NCBI GenBank assembly: GCA_029204225.1 | Contig: CM055095.1 | Location: 16,150,049 to 16,214,048 of the forward strand | DNA length: 64,000 bases | Origin: Diphasiastrum complanatum | Taxonomy: Eukaryota > Streptophyta > Lycopodiopsida > Lycopodiales > Lycopodiaceae | Reading direction: 5' to 3' | Part shown: in pieces, positions 50,971 to 62,661 of the stretch | Layout of the letters: the number at the start of each line of letters is the position of its first letter | Position numbering within the stretch: position 1 is the first letter of the stretch | The notes under the pieces: generated by a model | Database searches by the model: none | What the model was told of the DNA's origin: nothing | The model's input: only the letters and a program-made list of their open reading frames with translations | Made by a program: the position numbers and the translations under genes

Positions 50971-53220
50971 CCTTGTTCAAATGTCAAAATCTCAAAAAAA
51001 TGAAAAAATGAAAAATTGCTTTTGATTACATACATATATAATGAGATTTCCATACAAAGAGAATTTTTTTTTTTGTGAAAGAGGTTGATAGAGAAAATGG
51101 TCAATTGAGAGAGGGAGAAAGAAGTAGAGAGAGAAAATATTTAAGTTAGAAAAGGGAGAAAAAATGAGAGAGAGACAGAGAATAAAACATTTCACATAGT
51201 CCCCCTTGACAAAGCAAGACCAAACCTTTTGAATCCTTTGTTTTATAGCATAACAGGTAATAAAAAGCTGCATGAAATCTTACAGTATAGAGTACCATAA
51301 AGTGAAACATGTTTAAAGATGCACAGTTCTTACTTGCGACCATCTTACAACACAAAACCGCATGAGTTAGTATGGTGAAGAAGATAAGGTGTCATAGCTA
51401 AGTATTAGTTGTTATCCATGTCTGAAACAAGATTCAAGATGACACAACAACTGAGTATTTCAAAGTGTAGTCCAATCTTCCTTACCATACACTATGATAG
51501 CAATACGTTCCGCCCTAAATAACCATATCAAGGCAGAAGTCGTACTGATCAATGTAAGGGCAAGGGACCGTATTCAAGCATATAATAACAATATCACTTT
51601 TATGAGATAAAAAAAACCATGTTAAAACACCATAAGGCGATCTTTTTGAAGTCCATGCATAGTATAGGATATCATGGCATATCCGTGCCATGCTGATCCC
51701 TTGGACTTCATGTCATAGCATGAAAGACCAATAATACAAGGCAGCTTGGGCAAATCCATGCCATATAAGCTACCTGGACCTAACCTCGTGTTCCTTTGCC
51801 TTTAATTGACCTAAATTCTTATTTTTAGCCTAATTTTTTATTAGGCGACTTTTTGTTATCATAAGTAAGCAAAGTATGTCAATATTTGATATAAAACAAT
51901 ACAATTTATCTGTTTAATAACCTCATATCAGTTCCTCAAGCATGTAAAGTCTCACATAATATGATTACTTATGATAAGGTACTACGTATGTAACTCTCAT
52001 TATGCATTCTAATTTTAAAGGTTTACAATACTAGCCGGTAGCATACTTCCAAGAACCATATGGTGGTATCAGTGTAATACATGAATGTGTGGTGATGAGA
52101 TATCTTGTGACTTGTCTATGTTCCACTTAGAAGGGAGCAAATCCATCTAATGATGTTGATAGGTTCAACACAAGGTGATGTTAGAGGCAATATTAGTCTA
52201 CGAGATTAAAAACAAGTCGTATAGGTAAATGCTAATCATACATGAGTTTTCCCATACCTTATGTAAGGTGAAGTATAACATGTCGTTTATTCCATGTAGT
52301 GTAATTGAGCATACAAAGTGACAATGCGAAAAGCAAACTTGTATTTAGTAAGTGAAGGAAGAAAGATTACTGTATCGTAATATTGTTTCGTATCCTTCTA
52401 CTTGTATCTTACAACTTGCCACCATTATTGTTATAAACATGAAGAAGCTATCATAAAGACAACTTATTGTATAAATGCCATAAGAACTACTCAAAAAGAG
52501 TCCATTATCACTATAAAAGGGCACATAAGCTTCCTATCAATTTAGCAATAGTATAGCAATCAAAATTCATACAAATCAAGAGGTAAATTGTATCATAGAT
52601 GGGCGCAAATATTCCAAATGGTTCATCGACTATTTGTTTACTAAAAACTTATTTGGTACAGCAGAAATGACCTCATATGTAGGCACATATCCATCAACCA
52701 GTACAACGACTATCTACCAAAGCAAATACGTTGGTGAGGTAAAACAAAAATGACAAGAAAATTGGTGTAAGTAGAAAAATGGTCAGAAAAATGAGTAATA
52801 AAGGTGGCGCAAAGTTTTATGCATACACGTGTCAATAGACAAAACGTCTGCTAAAAGTCCTACGTCTAATCAGAGAAATAAATATAGAATCAATAAACCG
52901 ACTATTCAATGCTATAGAATATTCTTCTATGATACCGTTTGTACTAAAAAATAAAACTCATCCGATATATCGGACAACTAAGGAATGAACAATCGGAAGG
53001 AAAGCTATCAAACATGCATCGAATAGGTGAATGAATGAATAAATAAATAGTGTAAATTAAATTTAAAAATAGATAAATAATTAAAATAATTATTGAATAG
53101 AATAATAATAATAAATAGATAATATAAATATTTACAAGTAATATTTCCTTACCCAGGAGCCATTTACTCTTATCGGTTGCAAATTTTCCTATAAATCTGC
53201 TAGTTGGAGAGATCCATTGT
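50971..53220. other. Spacer without supported gene
   Basis: Purine-rich GAGAGAGAAA sequence at 51080-51180, then AT-rich DNA with ATAAATAAATAGT-type low complexity near 53035-53140. No gene or clear repeat was found. Confidence 0.5.
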
Positions 53221-53232
53221 CGGAGATTTCAA

Positions 53233-54600
53233 TCACTTTGTAAGGACCCAGTGAGTATGCAACTTGCCTGGAAATTTCATACGATGATTGTCGTACAGGA
53301 GGTCATAGTCTCCTTCACGTAAAACTACCTTCTTTATCGAATCGTCAAAGTTTATCTTTCGTCGTAACTGAGCCTTCGTTGTGTCAATCAGTGCTTGATT
53401 TCTTTTCTCCTCTAGCTCGATCAATAAGAATCTCTTCTTTAAGCTCGAGTGTTCTTCAGATCGAGATTCAACCTATACACGATAAGTCGGTACTTCAAAT
53501 TCGATAGGCAATATCAGGTGCATGTCATAAACCAGATAGAACGGTGTCTGCTTCATGGTCACTTTCTCAGCATTTTGGTATGCCCATAGAACAAATGGTA
53601 ACTTTTGATCCCAATCTGATGCGTGCATTGTGGTGATCTTGTTTAAGATTTTACACAATATGTTGACTCTTTCAGTCAAACCATTAGCCTTTGGATTGTA
53701 TGGAGTTGTTTTTCAATGTTTGATCATGAAGTGCTCGGTAAGCAGATGAATCAAAATGAGTCCATCTGCTTACCAGTTCCAAAGGACAACCATATTGAGT
53801 TATGAGATTCCGAAACAGAAACTTTGCAACAGTTTTAGCATCATTGTTCTTCGTTGCTTCTGCTTCGACCATCTTTGTCGCGTAGTCAGTCGCTACCAAT
53901 ATATAGTTTCGTTTGATACAATGACCAAATTAATTGGTCCGACAAAGTCAATGTCCCACTTCTCAAATGGTGCAAGTGGAAGTATCGGAGTGAGTGGCCA
54001 ATGCATAAATCTTCTTCCTCCTCTTTGTCTGTGATAGACTCCTTAGCTGCTTCCGATAGTAGTTATTATTAGATAATAGCTGCTCGAAGGTAATATTCGG
54101 CCGTAATGAGCCAATATCTGATACGATATCATATTGCTTCTTCGTTGTCAGCTTGAAGTCCACCACATCTCTAGATAGTTTTGAACTTATTGGTACATAA
54201 TCATTCTTCTCTTCAAAAGTAACCTTCTTTTGAAGTGGATTAGACTTGATTTCTTCCTCAATTAGAGTTCTGGCTTCATCTGCAACATCCTTTCGAAATA
54301 ATTTGGCAGCATTTTGGTCATAGTCTGAATGATCTTTAAAGTCTTTTTGAGTGGTAGATTGGACATATTTGTACATCGCCTTCGGCTTTTGTGGCTTTGG
54401 GCAATCTATAGCAAGGCCTTCTCCTGAGCAATTTGAGCATAACGAAACATAACCGATTGGTTGGCGAGGCTCCGACAGTCGGGTGAATAATGACCTTGTG
54501 CACTGCATCATAATAGCTGTTGGTAATCTTCTTCGGTGGTAAGTTTACTGGTGCATACACAGTCTTCTGGTTTTGGCTCACTGTTTGAGCAGGTACAAAT
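53233..54600 (-). mobile_element. Gypsy fragment with gag and integrase, RT/RNase H missing
   Basis: 54581-53963 holds the gag/protease side: the zinc-knuckle relic CSNCSGEGLAIDC (His replaced by Leu) followed by PKPQKPK, and acidic linker sequence. 53960-53684 has EKWDIDFVGPI in shifted frames, then VATDYATKMVEAEATKNN and VAKFLFRNLITQYGCPLELV. 53679-53473 has WDQKLPFVLWAYQNAEKVTM and LPIEFEVPTYRV; 53424-53233 has the C-terminal REGDYDLLYDNHRMKFPGKL. No RT or RNase H lies between. It is a different gypsy family from G. Confidence 0.75.
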
Positions 54601-54665
54601 CATTTTGGTCCCATGGTATACTCTTGAATCTATTATCCATATGTAAGAATGATTGATCAGTACCA

Positions 54666-54910
54666 TGGCATGTCAGACTATCTGTAGCCTAATGTCCATG
54701 CATGCCGGATTTGAAGCTTGCATGTCATGCCATATGTGGCCTATTGTCTATGCATGTCAGATCTAGAGCTTGCATGTCAAATTTGAAGTTTGCATGTCAT
54801 GCCATCTGTGGCCTATTGTCCATGCATGTCAGATCTAGACCTTGCATGTTGGGTTTGAAGCTTGCATGTCACACCATGCATTGCCTTATGACCGTGCATG
54901 TCACTTCAGA
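54666..54910 (+). repeat. 72-bp tandem array
   Basis: TGCATGTCATGCCAT starts at 54719 and 54791 and a variant at 54863, period 72; a partial copy precedes at 54666. Each unit holds GCATGTCAGATCTAGA. CATGCATG words recur, the core of RY elements, but here they come from the repeat itself. The open plus-strand frame 54702-54944 is a 24-residue repeat product, not a gene. Confidence 0.85.
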
Positions 54911-54913
54911 CTG

Positions 54914-55045
54914 TTGCATGTCAAGAATCTATGAACCCTCATGATTGCATGACAAGAATATGAGAACCATCAGGTTTGCATGTCAGGAATCTAAGATCCA
55001 TTTGGATTGCATGACGAGAATCTAAAATCCAACATGATTGCATGT
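54914..55045 (+). repeat. 31-bp tandem array
   Basis: TTGCATG starts at 54914, 54945, 54976, 55007 and 55038, exactly 31 apart, with units of the form TTGCATGNCANGAATCTA followed by a variable half. It lies directly beside the 72-bp array and shares the word TTGCATGTCA. Confidence 0.9.
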
Positions 55046-55231
55046 TGGAAAGATTAAGACTTATGAAGAGATTTCTATGCTTTTGTTAAGCTAGATATGG
55101 AATTAAGATCATTGAATATGAACTAAGTCTATGTGAAGTTGATGTTCCTACATCTGAGACCCCTATTGGAATCCATTGTATATGTAATTGGCATTGGCCA
55201 ATTGGATTTGCATAATGACAAAAAAATAATC

Positions 55232-55268
55232 CTTTTTTTTTTTGGGGGGGGGGAGGGGGGGGGGTGGG
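55232..55268 (+). other. T-run and G-run tract
   Basis: About eleven T followed by about ten G, one A, ten more G, T and GGG. Possible G-quadruplex or sequencing-sensitive homopolymer. Confidence 0.5.
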
Positions 55269-55479
55269 TCCCCATCTTGACCCCTTAGTGCTTTCATTGT
55301 TGTGTGAATGAATCTATGTGATGCAATGTTTTTGAGTATTAATTTCCAGGTCTAATTTGATTTATAGTCTTATTTGATTTTTCATTTAAGTTGATTCGAG
55401 ACTGGTTTAACATGAATGATAAGCCAAAAAAAATCTTTTGGCCTTGGAGAACTTAGGACAAGCCTTCACCCTCGAGTTC

Positions 55480-55742
55480 ACAGTTTGGTATTAGAGCTAT
55501 GGTTTAATATTCCGTGAACTTGACGTGAAGACCTTGTATGTTTATGCATGCAGAAGAACATAAAGCTCCACCCGATGTTTAAGAGGCCTTGTGCTTCAAA
55601 AAGCAAGAACTGCATGGAAAAGATCAAGAAGAAAAAGACTCCTGATAGGCATGACGAAGAACCAGATGACAACGAAGCACTAGAAGCCTACTTGCGGAGA
55701 ACTAGAAGGTCATGTTTAGAGTATAGAAGTGTTTCTTCTTAG
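55480..55742 (+). mobile_element. Possible retroelement start: primer site and leader frame
   Basis: TTGGTATTAGAGC at about 55483 is one base off the iMet tRNA complement and follows TTCACAG, as at an LTR end. Downstream 55548-55742 is an open frame with a Lys-rich run and DEEPDDNEALEAYLRRTRRS, ending in a stop. No LTR pair was found. This is a weak relic call. Confidence 0.3.
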
Positions 55743-55745
55743 AAA

Positions 55746-56611
55746 TGATTTCTTGATTAAGATGGAACCATATTTCAAGCATCTTTTGAGACCATGAATA
55801 AGAAGTTTAACCTCCTAAGACATTATGTAAGACCATGACTAGTATGACAACATACTAAGGAGTAATGGGGACTGAAAACTTTAAAACCACTTTACCCTAA
55901 CCCATTCCTGAATCCCCAAAGAAACAATTTACTATGAAATTGTTTTTGAGCAATCTAAAGCCCATGATGAAAATGAAATGATTGGATCTACCTGAGATAG
56001 ATTCAGTAAGCTAAATCTGAATTCATAGATTAAGAGATTGAGCTAGATCAAGAAAGAAAAGACTCTTCACCCAAAGTTGATCTTAACATATAAGATCAAA
56101 TTTGAAAGAAAGAAATAAACATAAACATAGATTGATATCAGAATATCTAGAAATTTTTAAAAGATTTAAGACTTTTAGTTGAGAAATTTTTGTTGAGGAC
56201 AACACTTTATGCATTGGAGGGGTGTATTTGTAGAGACAAATTGCCCCAAAGTAATTAAGACTTTCCCAGCTTCAAAGCCCAGATAGACTTTGATGATATA
56301 AAACTATCAATGATCAATATTCTCTTAGGATATTATATGAATTTATTTCTTAAATGAATTGAGTAACAGACATTGATACCTTTAGAACTAAGAATCTTCT
56401 ATGAACCATGTTTGATTGGATCATGAACACTGACCTTTCTTTGAAAGGATGTGCAGGTACACACGAACGTACTTGAAGAATCAGAACAAGAATAAAAAGC
56501 CCTCTGGGCTTAAGGACTGACCTCTCTTTGAGGGTATGTGCACGTACTCGAGAAAGTGCCAGAAGAACAAGAATCGAAATAAGAAGCTTTATAAGCTTAA
56601 AGATAGTAAAC
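55746..56611. other. Spacer, 89-bp direct repeat
   Basis: CTGACCTTTCTTTGAAAGG at 56428 and CTGACCTCTCTTTGAGGG at 56517 begin two units that both contain ATGTGCA(G/C)GTAC and CAGAA(C/G)AACAAGAAT-like sequence. No gene is supported. Confidence 0.45.
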
Positions 56612-56616
56612 AAGAA
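56612..56616 (+). other. Target-site duplication AAGAA, left of element F
   Basis: AAGAA here and at 63759-63763 flanks the two LTRs exactly. Confidence 0.85.
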
Positions 56617-57754
56617 TGTTTACGGATTCAGAGCCTATAGAATCTATTAACTAGTCCTTCTTTTTTTCTTTCTTCTTCTGCTTATCAGCAGACACGGTGG
56701 GCTCTGGATTAAGTTCCTCTTTCTTATTTAAAGCCCAAAATCAGGTAGAAGGGACTGAATATCGATGTAGTATTGTCTTGCCTGTTAGAGGACATCCAGA
56801 TGGGTCAATCTTGAACTGAATGCACATGCATAATCAACCAAAATGCAAGCCAATGCGTTCAACAAATGATCTACGTTACAACTCAGTTGAACCATGAAGG
56901 ATTCCTACTTCTACCTTGCTGCAAAATGAACTGACATAAGATCCTAAGCACTACTATACTTGCATAAATTGACAAAAGAAGAAACAAGAACTAATCTACA
57001 ACATGTTAGAAGTCCAAGAATCAAGAAACCAACAAGTCTTTTGATTCTTGGACATCCCAAGAACATCAAGAACTAGAATGTTAGAGAATATGCAAGATTT
57101 ATGCCACATTTATAACCTATTTAGTTTACTTGAATATTGATTCCTACATTAATTCATAACAAGAACTGAAAACTAATCCACAACTAGGAAAACAAGAAAT
57201 CTAATCCACTCTAAATCCACAACCACACACAATATGAATGGAAGGGCATGATCACTCAAGAAAACCATCATGATCAAGGAGCTCAATGGATGCATCTAAC
57301 TCATGGAAGCTCTTCTCATTTCAGCATGGAGTAGATACGATTCACAAAAAGCTCCTCTACACAAAGAGGAAGTCTCTTAAATAAGCAAGAGAGCTTCTTA
57401 GGTGGCATCCTAGTGGAATTTCCACATTTCACAAATTACGTGTGGAATAATGCTCTCCACTAGAGGTCACCATCAAAAGGTGGCTCACTCTACTTTCTTT
57501 AAGAGGGGTCTACTTGCATCTATTACATTTGCCTAGAAATACTAGTTCCTACGTGGTCATTCCATCTTTCGGGATTCACCATGAGGCTTACACAGTGATG
57601 GCTTGTTATTACTAACTAGCATTTCTCGGCTCTCATACTTGGCTCTCAGTCTTCATTCATCTCGTCTTCTCATAGACCTCCTCGGTCTAAGGTGAGAGAT
57701 GCTCTTGAGTTGCTCCGTCCGAGTATCTTGGGGATTCGTCATAATCAGCCAACA
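56617..57754 (-). repeat. 3' LTR of element F
   Basis: 1138 bp. Relative to the 5' LTR it has an extra ~45-bp piece near 57050-57100 (TCAAGAACTAGAATGTTAGA) and lacks a short insert near 57250. Confidence 0.85.
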
Positions 57755-57769
57755 TCATCCCACCCCTGA
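57755..57769 (-). other. Polypurine tract of element F
   Basis: CATCAGGGGTGGGATGA on the element strand directly before the LTR start TGTTGGC. Confidence 0.75.
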
Positions 57770-60100
57770 TGTGTTGCAGGACCCACTGCAACTCATATTG
57801 GATGATGTCGCTCCGCTTTGCATTGGCATTTTCGATTGTCACTTGGAAAAGCGTAGATCCTCGTTCGCTTACATAAAACCAAGTGCTTATTGTCGCCAAT
57901 CTTTATCACAAAAATGTTTTTCACAAATTGCCGCAATTGGATTAGAATGTCTTATTGCTATAGGTGGTTGACATTCTCAAAGTGGAGAGCTCTTAGCAAC
58001 TTCACAACTTGCATGCTCGAGTGCTTTCCACGTGTCTCTTTGTTTTGTCACTTGTATCTACCATTGACGGTTTCATCGTTGGTTTCTTGGCAGATTTTAT
58101 CTTCTAGGAGGTCTATATCCTCCATTCGCTTCTGAGTGTTTTCGTGGTTCTTCTCTTAGTTGAAGTTTCAGTCTCAAGGAAAACCTTCGATCTACAGGTT
58201 GCACAAACTTTGATTATCAGTCTCAAGGGGATGGACTCATTAAAAATTGGTGGTAGGAACAGATTTGGATGGACGGTTTGATAACGGTCAGAAAACATGA
58301 TGAAGGCTTGGTGAAAGGATGAAGGAACTGATAGTTCTACAGTTGCAGCCTTGGACCCTTGCAATGTCGAGCTTTGACCACCACTTGCTGGGTGAGGAGC
58401 TTGCTTTATTTTGTAGGTTCACGGTTGTCTTCATTTTTCTTTTCTGCAGCTCTTTCTTTTGATCCGTTACTTTTGGATCTCTTTGGGCTTCGTAGGAGGG
58501 GATTCAACTATCATTGCTCCAAATAGTTTCTTTTGATCAAAATTGATCTGACTCACCTGTTGCTTAAGTTTTCGTCCTTTTCTCCTTAGCTTCTTGGATC
58601 TTCCTCTTTAGTTCTTCTAGCTACTTCGCCTGCTTCTTAAGTCTTCGTTTGGCTGATCAACCATTGTAGGTGGCAATTGGTCTCCGCAAGACATTTGCAA
58701 TGATCTTTCAACTGCTTCAATAGGACTATAAAAAAACTAGAGATTTCTCATAAGAACAATAAACTGATGATAAACAAACAGATGGAAGGAAGGGTGGTAG
58801 TGATAACGGTAGATGGTGTGGGCGATAGGAATGAGAATGGATGCAGATGTATGACGAGAGGTTGGTTGAAGAAGGAGACTGATTTCCCAATGCTTGTGTT
58901 TCTCTTTCTGAAGGATCTTCGTCGTGACTAGGGTACTTCTTCTGATTGAGTCTCTTTGGATTACCCATCTACCTTCTTTAGCCTTGTCTTTTTCATATTA
59001 GACTTGTGACCTTGGCTGTCGATCTTGCTGATGTTGTTGCTGGCAGTGCAACTGCTCCAATGGATCCAAGCAAATCCACTCTCCCCCCCCCAAAAAAAAA
59101 AAAAAAAACTGTTGGTGGGGATGTGGTTATTGGTAACTGTTCATGCTCAAGATTGGATCGGCGTGTGGAACACATAGTTGAAAACACGTTGAACATGTGA
59201 CTGGACTAAGATTGAACAAATTTTAACTAAATTTGTTTCGATCTTGCTGTAGTTGACTCGAAGATGAATATGGCAATGAGATGCAGGAATCAACTCGGAT
59301 GTGATATGGACTGTGCAAATTTGGTGGATGCACAAAAATCCGAAACTCTATATAAGGTGACTGGAAAATTGATAGATTAATTACAAGTTATTCTTGAGAT
59401 ACGCTACATGATGTCTCCTGTGCAATGGCTATCCTTGATGAACTAAAAACAAATGTAGAAAAAGATATGCAATTAGAAAAAAGTGTGAAATCAAAAAATG
59501 ACAAAAAAATAAACAAGGAAGATAACAATGTGACAGAGAGTGAAAGTCGTAGAGCATTTGTCAAACAAGAAGTCATTCATCAACATGTATAATTCACCTG
59601 GACAATTTCATGTGTCTATTGATCTGTTAGAGTAATGAAAAAAACTCTCAAAAGCCCTTGTCAAAAACAAGGCAGGTAGTGACACTTGAATCTACCATCG
59701 TTGATAGCAGATGTTGTAAGATATAGCTTGAGATGCAATGATGATTGAGGTACCATGTCCTGAGGACCTCTCTGAGTAAGAGATTCAGAACCGAATCTCT
59801 ATATGGATTTCCGAATCATAGATTTATTGTGTATTGGCACATTGGAAATGTTATGAGCATGTGGAAAGACAAATAGACTTGCGTTTGCAGAAAGGGAGAA
59901 AAACTATCAATTCCCTGTGGAGGTTGCTCTTGGTTGAACATGATAGCAGATTCCGGAATATCGGTTTTATGTTCTGTCAACAAGGACGCATTTCATATTT
60001 TCTTTTTGCATTATGGAGCTGGTGTATTTTGCTGTATTGTAGAATTTTGCAAGAAACTTCTAGATTGAGCAGCAGGTTTACCTGTTGGTTGCTATGGTGC
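57770..60100 (-). other. Noncoding internal region of element F
   Basis: No pol motif in any frame that I can see. Contains a C9/A18 homopolymer near 59082-59108. Short open frames are scattered on both strands without domain sequence. This region takes the place of pol. Confidence 0.6.
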
Positions 60101-61393
60101 TCATGTGGTTGTCGTGAAGATCCTATTGTGATTCATAACTGACGTGACGGGCAGGTAGGATCTTAGTTGGTTGTTTCGGACAGTCTTTGAAATTGTGTAT
60201 TTGACACAGTCGGGACACGTAGCATGGTACTTGTTCTTGACTAGACAATCAACCATGAAGTGGCAAGTTTCACCACAGATGAAACATTTGGTGTGCAATG
60301 GCCCTTGTATAACGGCAAAGACATCTTGTATGGCTAATGGTTCTGGACTTTTAGATGGATATTCCTGATAAGTCAAGGCATTTCCAGATTGTGATGGTTG
60401 TTCCTCATATTGTTGAACTGTATGTGCTTGGATAGGTCGATATGAAGGACAAGCATCAACAAGATGTGTAGCCCGACAGTGTGGGCACCATATTGTTTTT
60501 CGTCTATAAGGTACATGTGCAGGGTTTGGCTGACCAGACATACTGTGTTGGATAGAATTCAGGATAGTTTGAAACTCATTGGTGAGTTTCTCCAACTGTA
60601 GTTGGTGTTGCTTATTAAGCAACTCCAACTTGGATTTCGAAAGCTGATCTCGGGTGTCCTCGATCGGCTTCGACACATGGATAGGAGCACGTGGTGCTTG
60701 TTTTTCTCTTGATTCGTCAACATCTGATCCTTCATCTTCCTCCTTGATGACATCAGACATAGATAATTTGAGGCTCATACATTCATCATTGGATTTAAGC
60801 TCACGTCTAATCCATCTTGGAAGGCCGACTAAAAACCAGATGATGAGCATCTGTTCAGAGGGATGTTCTTGTATTTGACTTTTGAGGCGTTTGAAACTTT
60901 CGATATAGTCTCGTACACGTTCATCCTTTGCCATCTTGATGATACTCAATTTGACAAAAGGACTCTCGATCAAGCGAAAGGGCTTAAAATGCTTGACAAA
61001 GGACTCTTTTAAAATTGACCAGTCTGTCTTTTCTTCACGATCAAGGTTGAAAAACCAATCACATGCTTTAGTGATCATAGTCATTGAAAACAATTGGACC
61101 ATAGCATCGGGAGATGTTTCATTATACACATCACATGCATTCTCAAAGATTTGCAAAAAGCGTTGAGGGTTCGAACTACCGTCAAACTTTGGTAGATCTA
61201 GCTTGGGTGTACGTCTCTCAAGATGAGCTCTGTGAGTGGTAGAAGCACTATTAAGGTCGGTTCTTTCCTGGTGAATGGGCTTGTGCTCGTGAAGACTCAG
61301 CTCTACCAGGTTCTTGTCCCTCGAATGGGTTTGTGGATGGCTCGTGTATTTAGGCCCGCATTTGGTAGAACCTATGACGTCTGATTTGTTCAA
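60101..61393 (-). CDS. Gag polyprotein, element F
   Basis: A 430-codon uninterrupted frame. Residues ~60-200 match the retrotransposon Gag capsid fold: LPKFDGSSNPQRFLQIFENA, MVQLFSMTMITKACDWFFNL, SILKESFVKHFKPF and IKMAKDERVRDYIESFKRLK. A basic/acidic linker follows, then coiled-coil-like LSKSKLELLNKQHQLQLEKL. The C-terminal part has CPHCRATHLVDAC and the zinc knuckle CFICGETCHFMVDC (CX2CX4HX4C complete), then CPDC. Gag assembles particles and packages RNA. An intact gag in an element with no pol suggests selection or recent loss. The ATG at 61393 is the first in frame; a stop codon ends it at 60101. Confidence 0.9.
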   Translation of the reverse strand: MNKSDVIGSTKCGPKYTSHPQTHSRDKNLVELSLHEHKPIHQERTDLNSASTTHRAHLERRTPKLDLPKFDGSSNPQRFLQIFENACDVYNETSPDAMVQLFSMTMITKACDWFFNLDREEKTDWSILKESFVKHFKPFRLIESPFVKLSIIKMAKDERVRDYIESFKRLKSQIQEHPSEQMLIIWFLVGLPRWIRRELKSNDECMSLKLSMSDVIKEEDEGSDVDESREKQAPRAPIHVSKPIEDTRDQLSKSKLELLNKQHQLQLEKLTNEFQTILNSIQHSMSGQPNPAHVPYRRKTIWCPHCRATHLVDACPSYRPIQAHTVQQYEEQPSQSGNALTYQEYPSKSPEPLAIQDVFAVIQGPLHTKCFICGETCHFMVDCLVKNKYHATCPDCVKYTISKTVRNNQLRSYLPVTSVMNHNRIFTTTT

Positions 61394-61756
61394 CTACAGG
61401 GGGCCTGATCTCGTATGGATAATCTTCTGGGATTTCAGGATCTTTTTGTTGGTTCATTGGGTACTGTTGTGTCTTTTTTGGGTTGGGTATATGTTTCTAG
61501 TGTTTTTGGATTTTTTAGGATTTTTGGTGTTTCTGGATTTTTTAGGGTGTTGAAGGAAGTGAAGGTGCAGTATGAAGATTGCTTTCTAGTGGTATGAATT
61601 TTATTTTTTGAAATTTTTTTGGTGTTTATGCCATTTTTTTTTTCAACCTCTAAGGCTTTGGGGAGATGGTGGTTCAGTCACAATGCCAATCAGAGGTGTC
61701 GTTTGAAGATTTGTGGTCTGGCATGGAGTTGGTCGGTTGAGATGGTGAGGAATTCC

Positions 61757-62308
61757 GTCGGTCGAGATTGGACCCAGAACCGTCGATCAAGATCTGACGC
61801 GAACCCGTTGGTCAATATCTGATCGAAAATCCGTCAGTTGAGATCTGACGTGAACCCGTCGGTCGAGATCTGACGCAAACCCGTCGGTCAAGATCATATC
61901 AAAAATCCGTCGGTCGAGATCTGATCGAAAACCTGTCGGTCGAGATCTGACGCGAACCCGTCGGTCGAGATCTGACGCGAACCCATCGGTCGAGATTAGA
62001 TGCAAATCCATCGGCTAAGATCAGATTGAAAACTCGTCGGTTGAAATCTGATGCGAACCCGTCGGTCGAGATCTGACGCGAACTCGTCGGTCGAGATCTG
62101 ATCGAAAACCTATCGGTTGAGATCTGATGCGAACCCGTCGGTCGAAATCTAAAAAAACAAGTCGGTTGAGATTTGAAAAAAAGCGTCGGTTGAGATTTGA
62201 AAAAAAAAAATGTTAGTTGAGATTTGAAGGGAAGCGTCGGTTGAGATATGAAGGAAAGCGTTGGCTGAGATATGAAGGGAAGGGTCGGCTGAGATATGAA
62301 GGAAATGG
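61757..62308 (-). repeat. 25/26-bp minisatellite in the leader of element F
   Basis: About 22 units of the form GTCGGTCGAGATCTGACGCG plus AACCC, with a 26-base variant GATCTGATCGAAAACC, drifting at the right end to GTCGGTTGAGATTTGAAAAA. Minus-strand open frames across it (such as 62465-61899) give repetitive peptides and are by-products. Confidence 0.9.
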
Positions 62309-62645
62309 AGCGTGACAGGGCGCTTGAAGGAGTGTAGTTGTGGGTGTGGGCTCTGGTTTTGCAGTTTGATACTAAAGCAAGTCTGATCGTAAATGGATTG
62401 GCCAGCCGTGCATTGGTGTTTACAGTTGTTGTGGCTTGCTGGTTGGTTTGCAGGTTCGAGTGCAAGCAAGTTGGTTTTCAGACGAATTTGCAAGCAAGTC
62501 TATTTGCCCTGCAGTTGTTGTTTCTTGCAGTCGTTTTGCAGGTAGGGTAGTTCGTTTGCAAGGTAGACTGCAGATGAGAACTGTTATGGATCTGTTCAAG
62601 AACATTGTTGCAGCAGGTATGGATTTATGAGGTGTGGAGTTCAAG

Positions 62646-62659
62646 CAGCAGTGGTGCCA
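62646..62659 (-). other. Primer-binding site of element F
   Basis: On the element strand TGGCACCACTGCTG, two bases inside the LTR. It resembles the TGGCGCC-type primer sites used by Tat/Athila-like gypsy elements, not the iMet type of the other elements here. Confidence 0.6.
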
Positions 62660-62661
62660 AA

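Noticed and set aside
54702-54944. 80-codon frame with repeated peptide as a small secreted protein
   Set aside because: It is the product of the 72-bp array (24-residue period), with no independent coding evidence.
54914-55045. Evenly spaced 31-bp repeats as a CRISPR array
   Set aside because: Units are contiguous with gradual divergence, there are no unique spacers, no cas genes, and the window is plant nuclear DNA.
61899-62465. 188-codon minus-strand frame as a gene
   Set aside because: It is the translation of the 25/26-bp minisatellite; neighbouring frames are open for the same reason.
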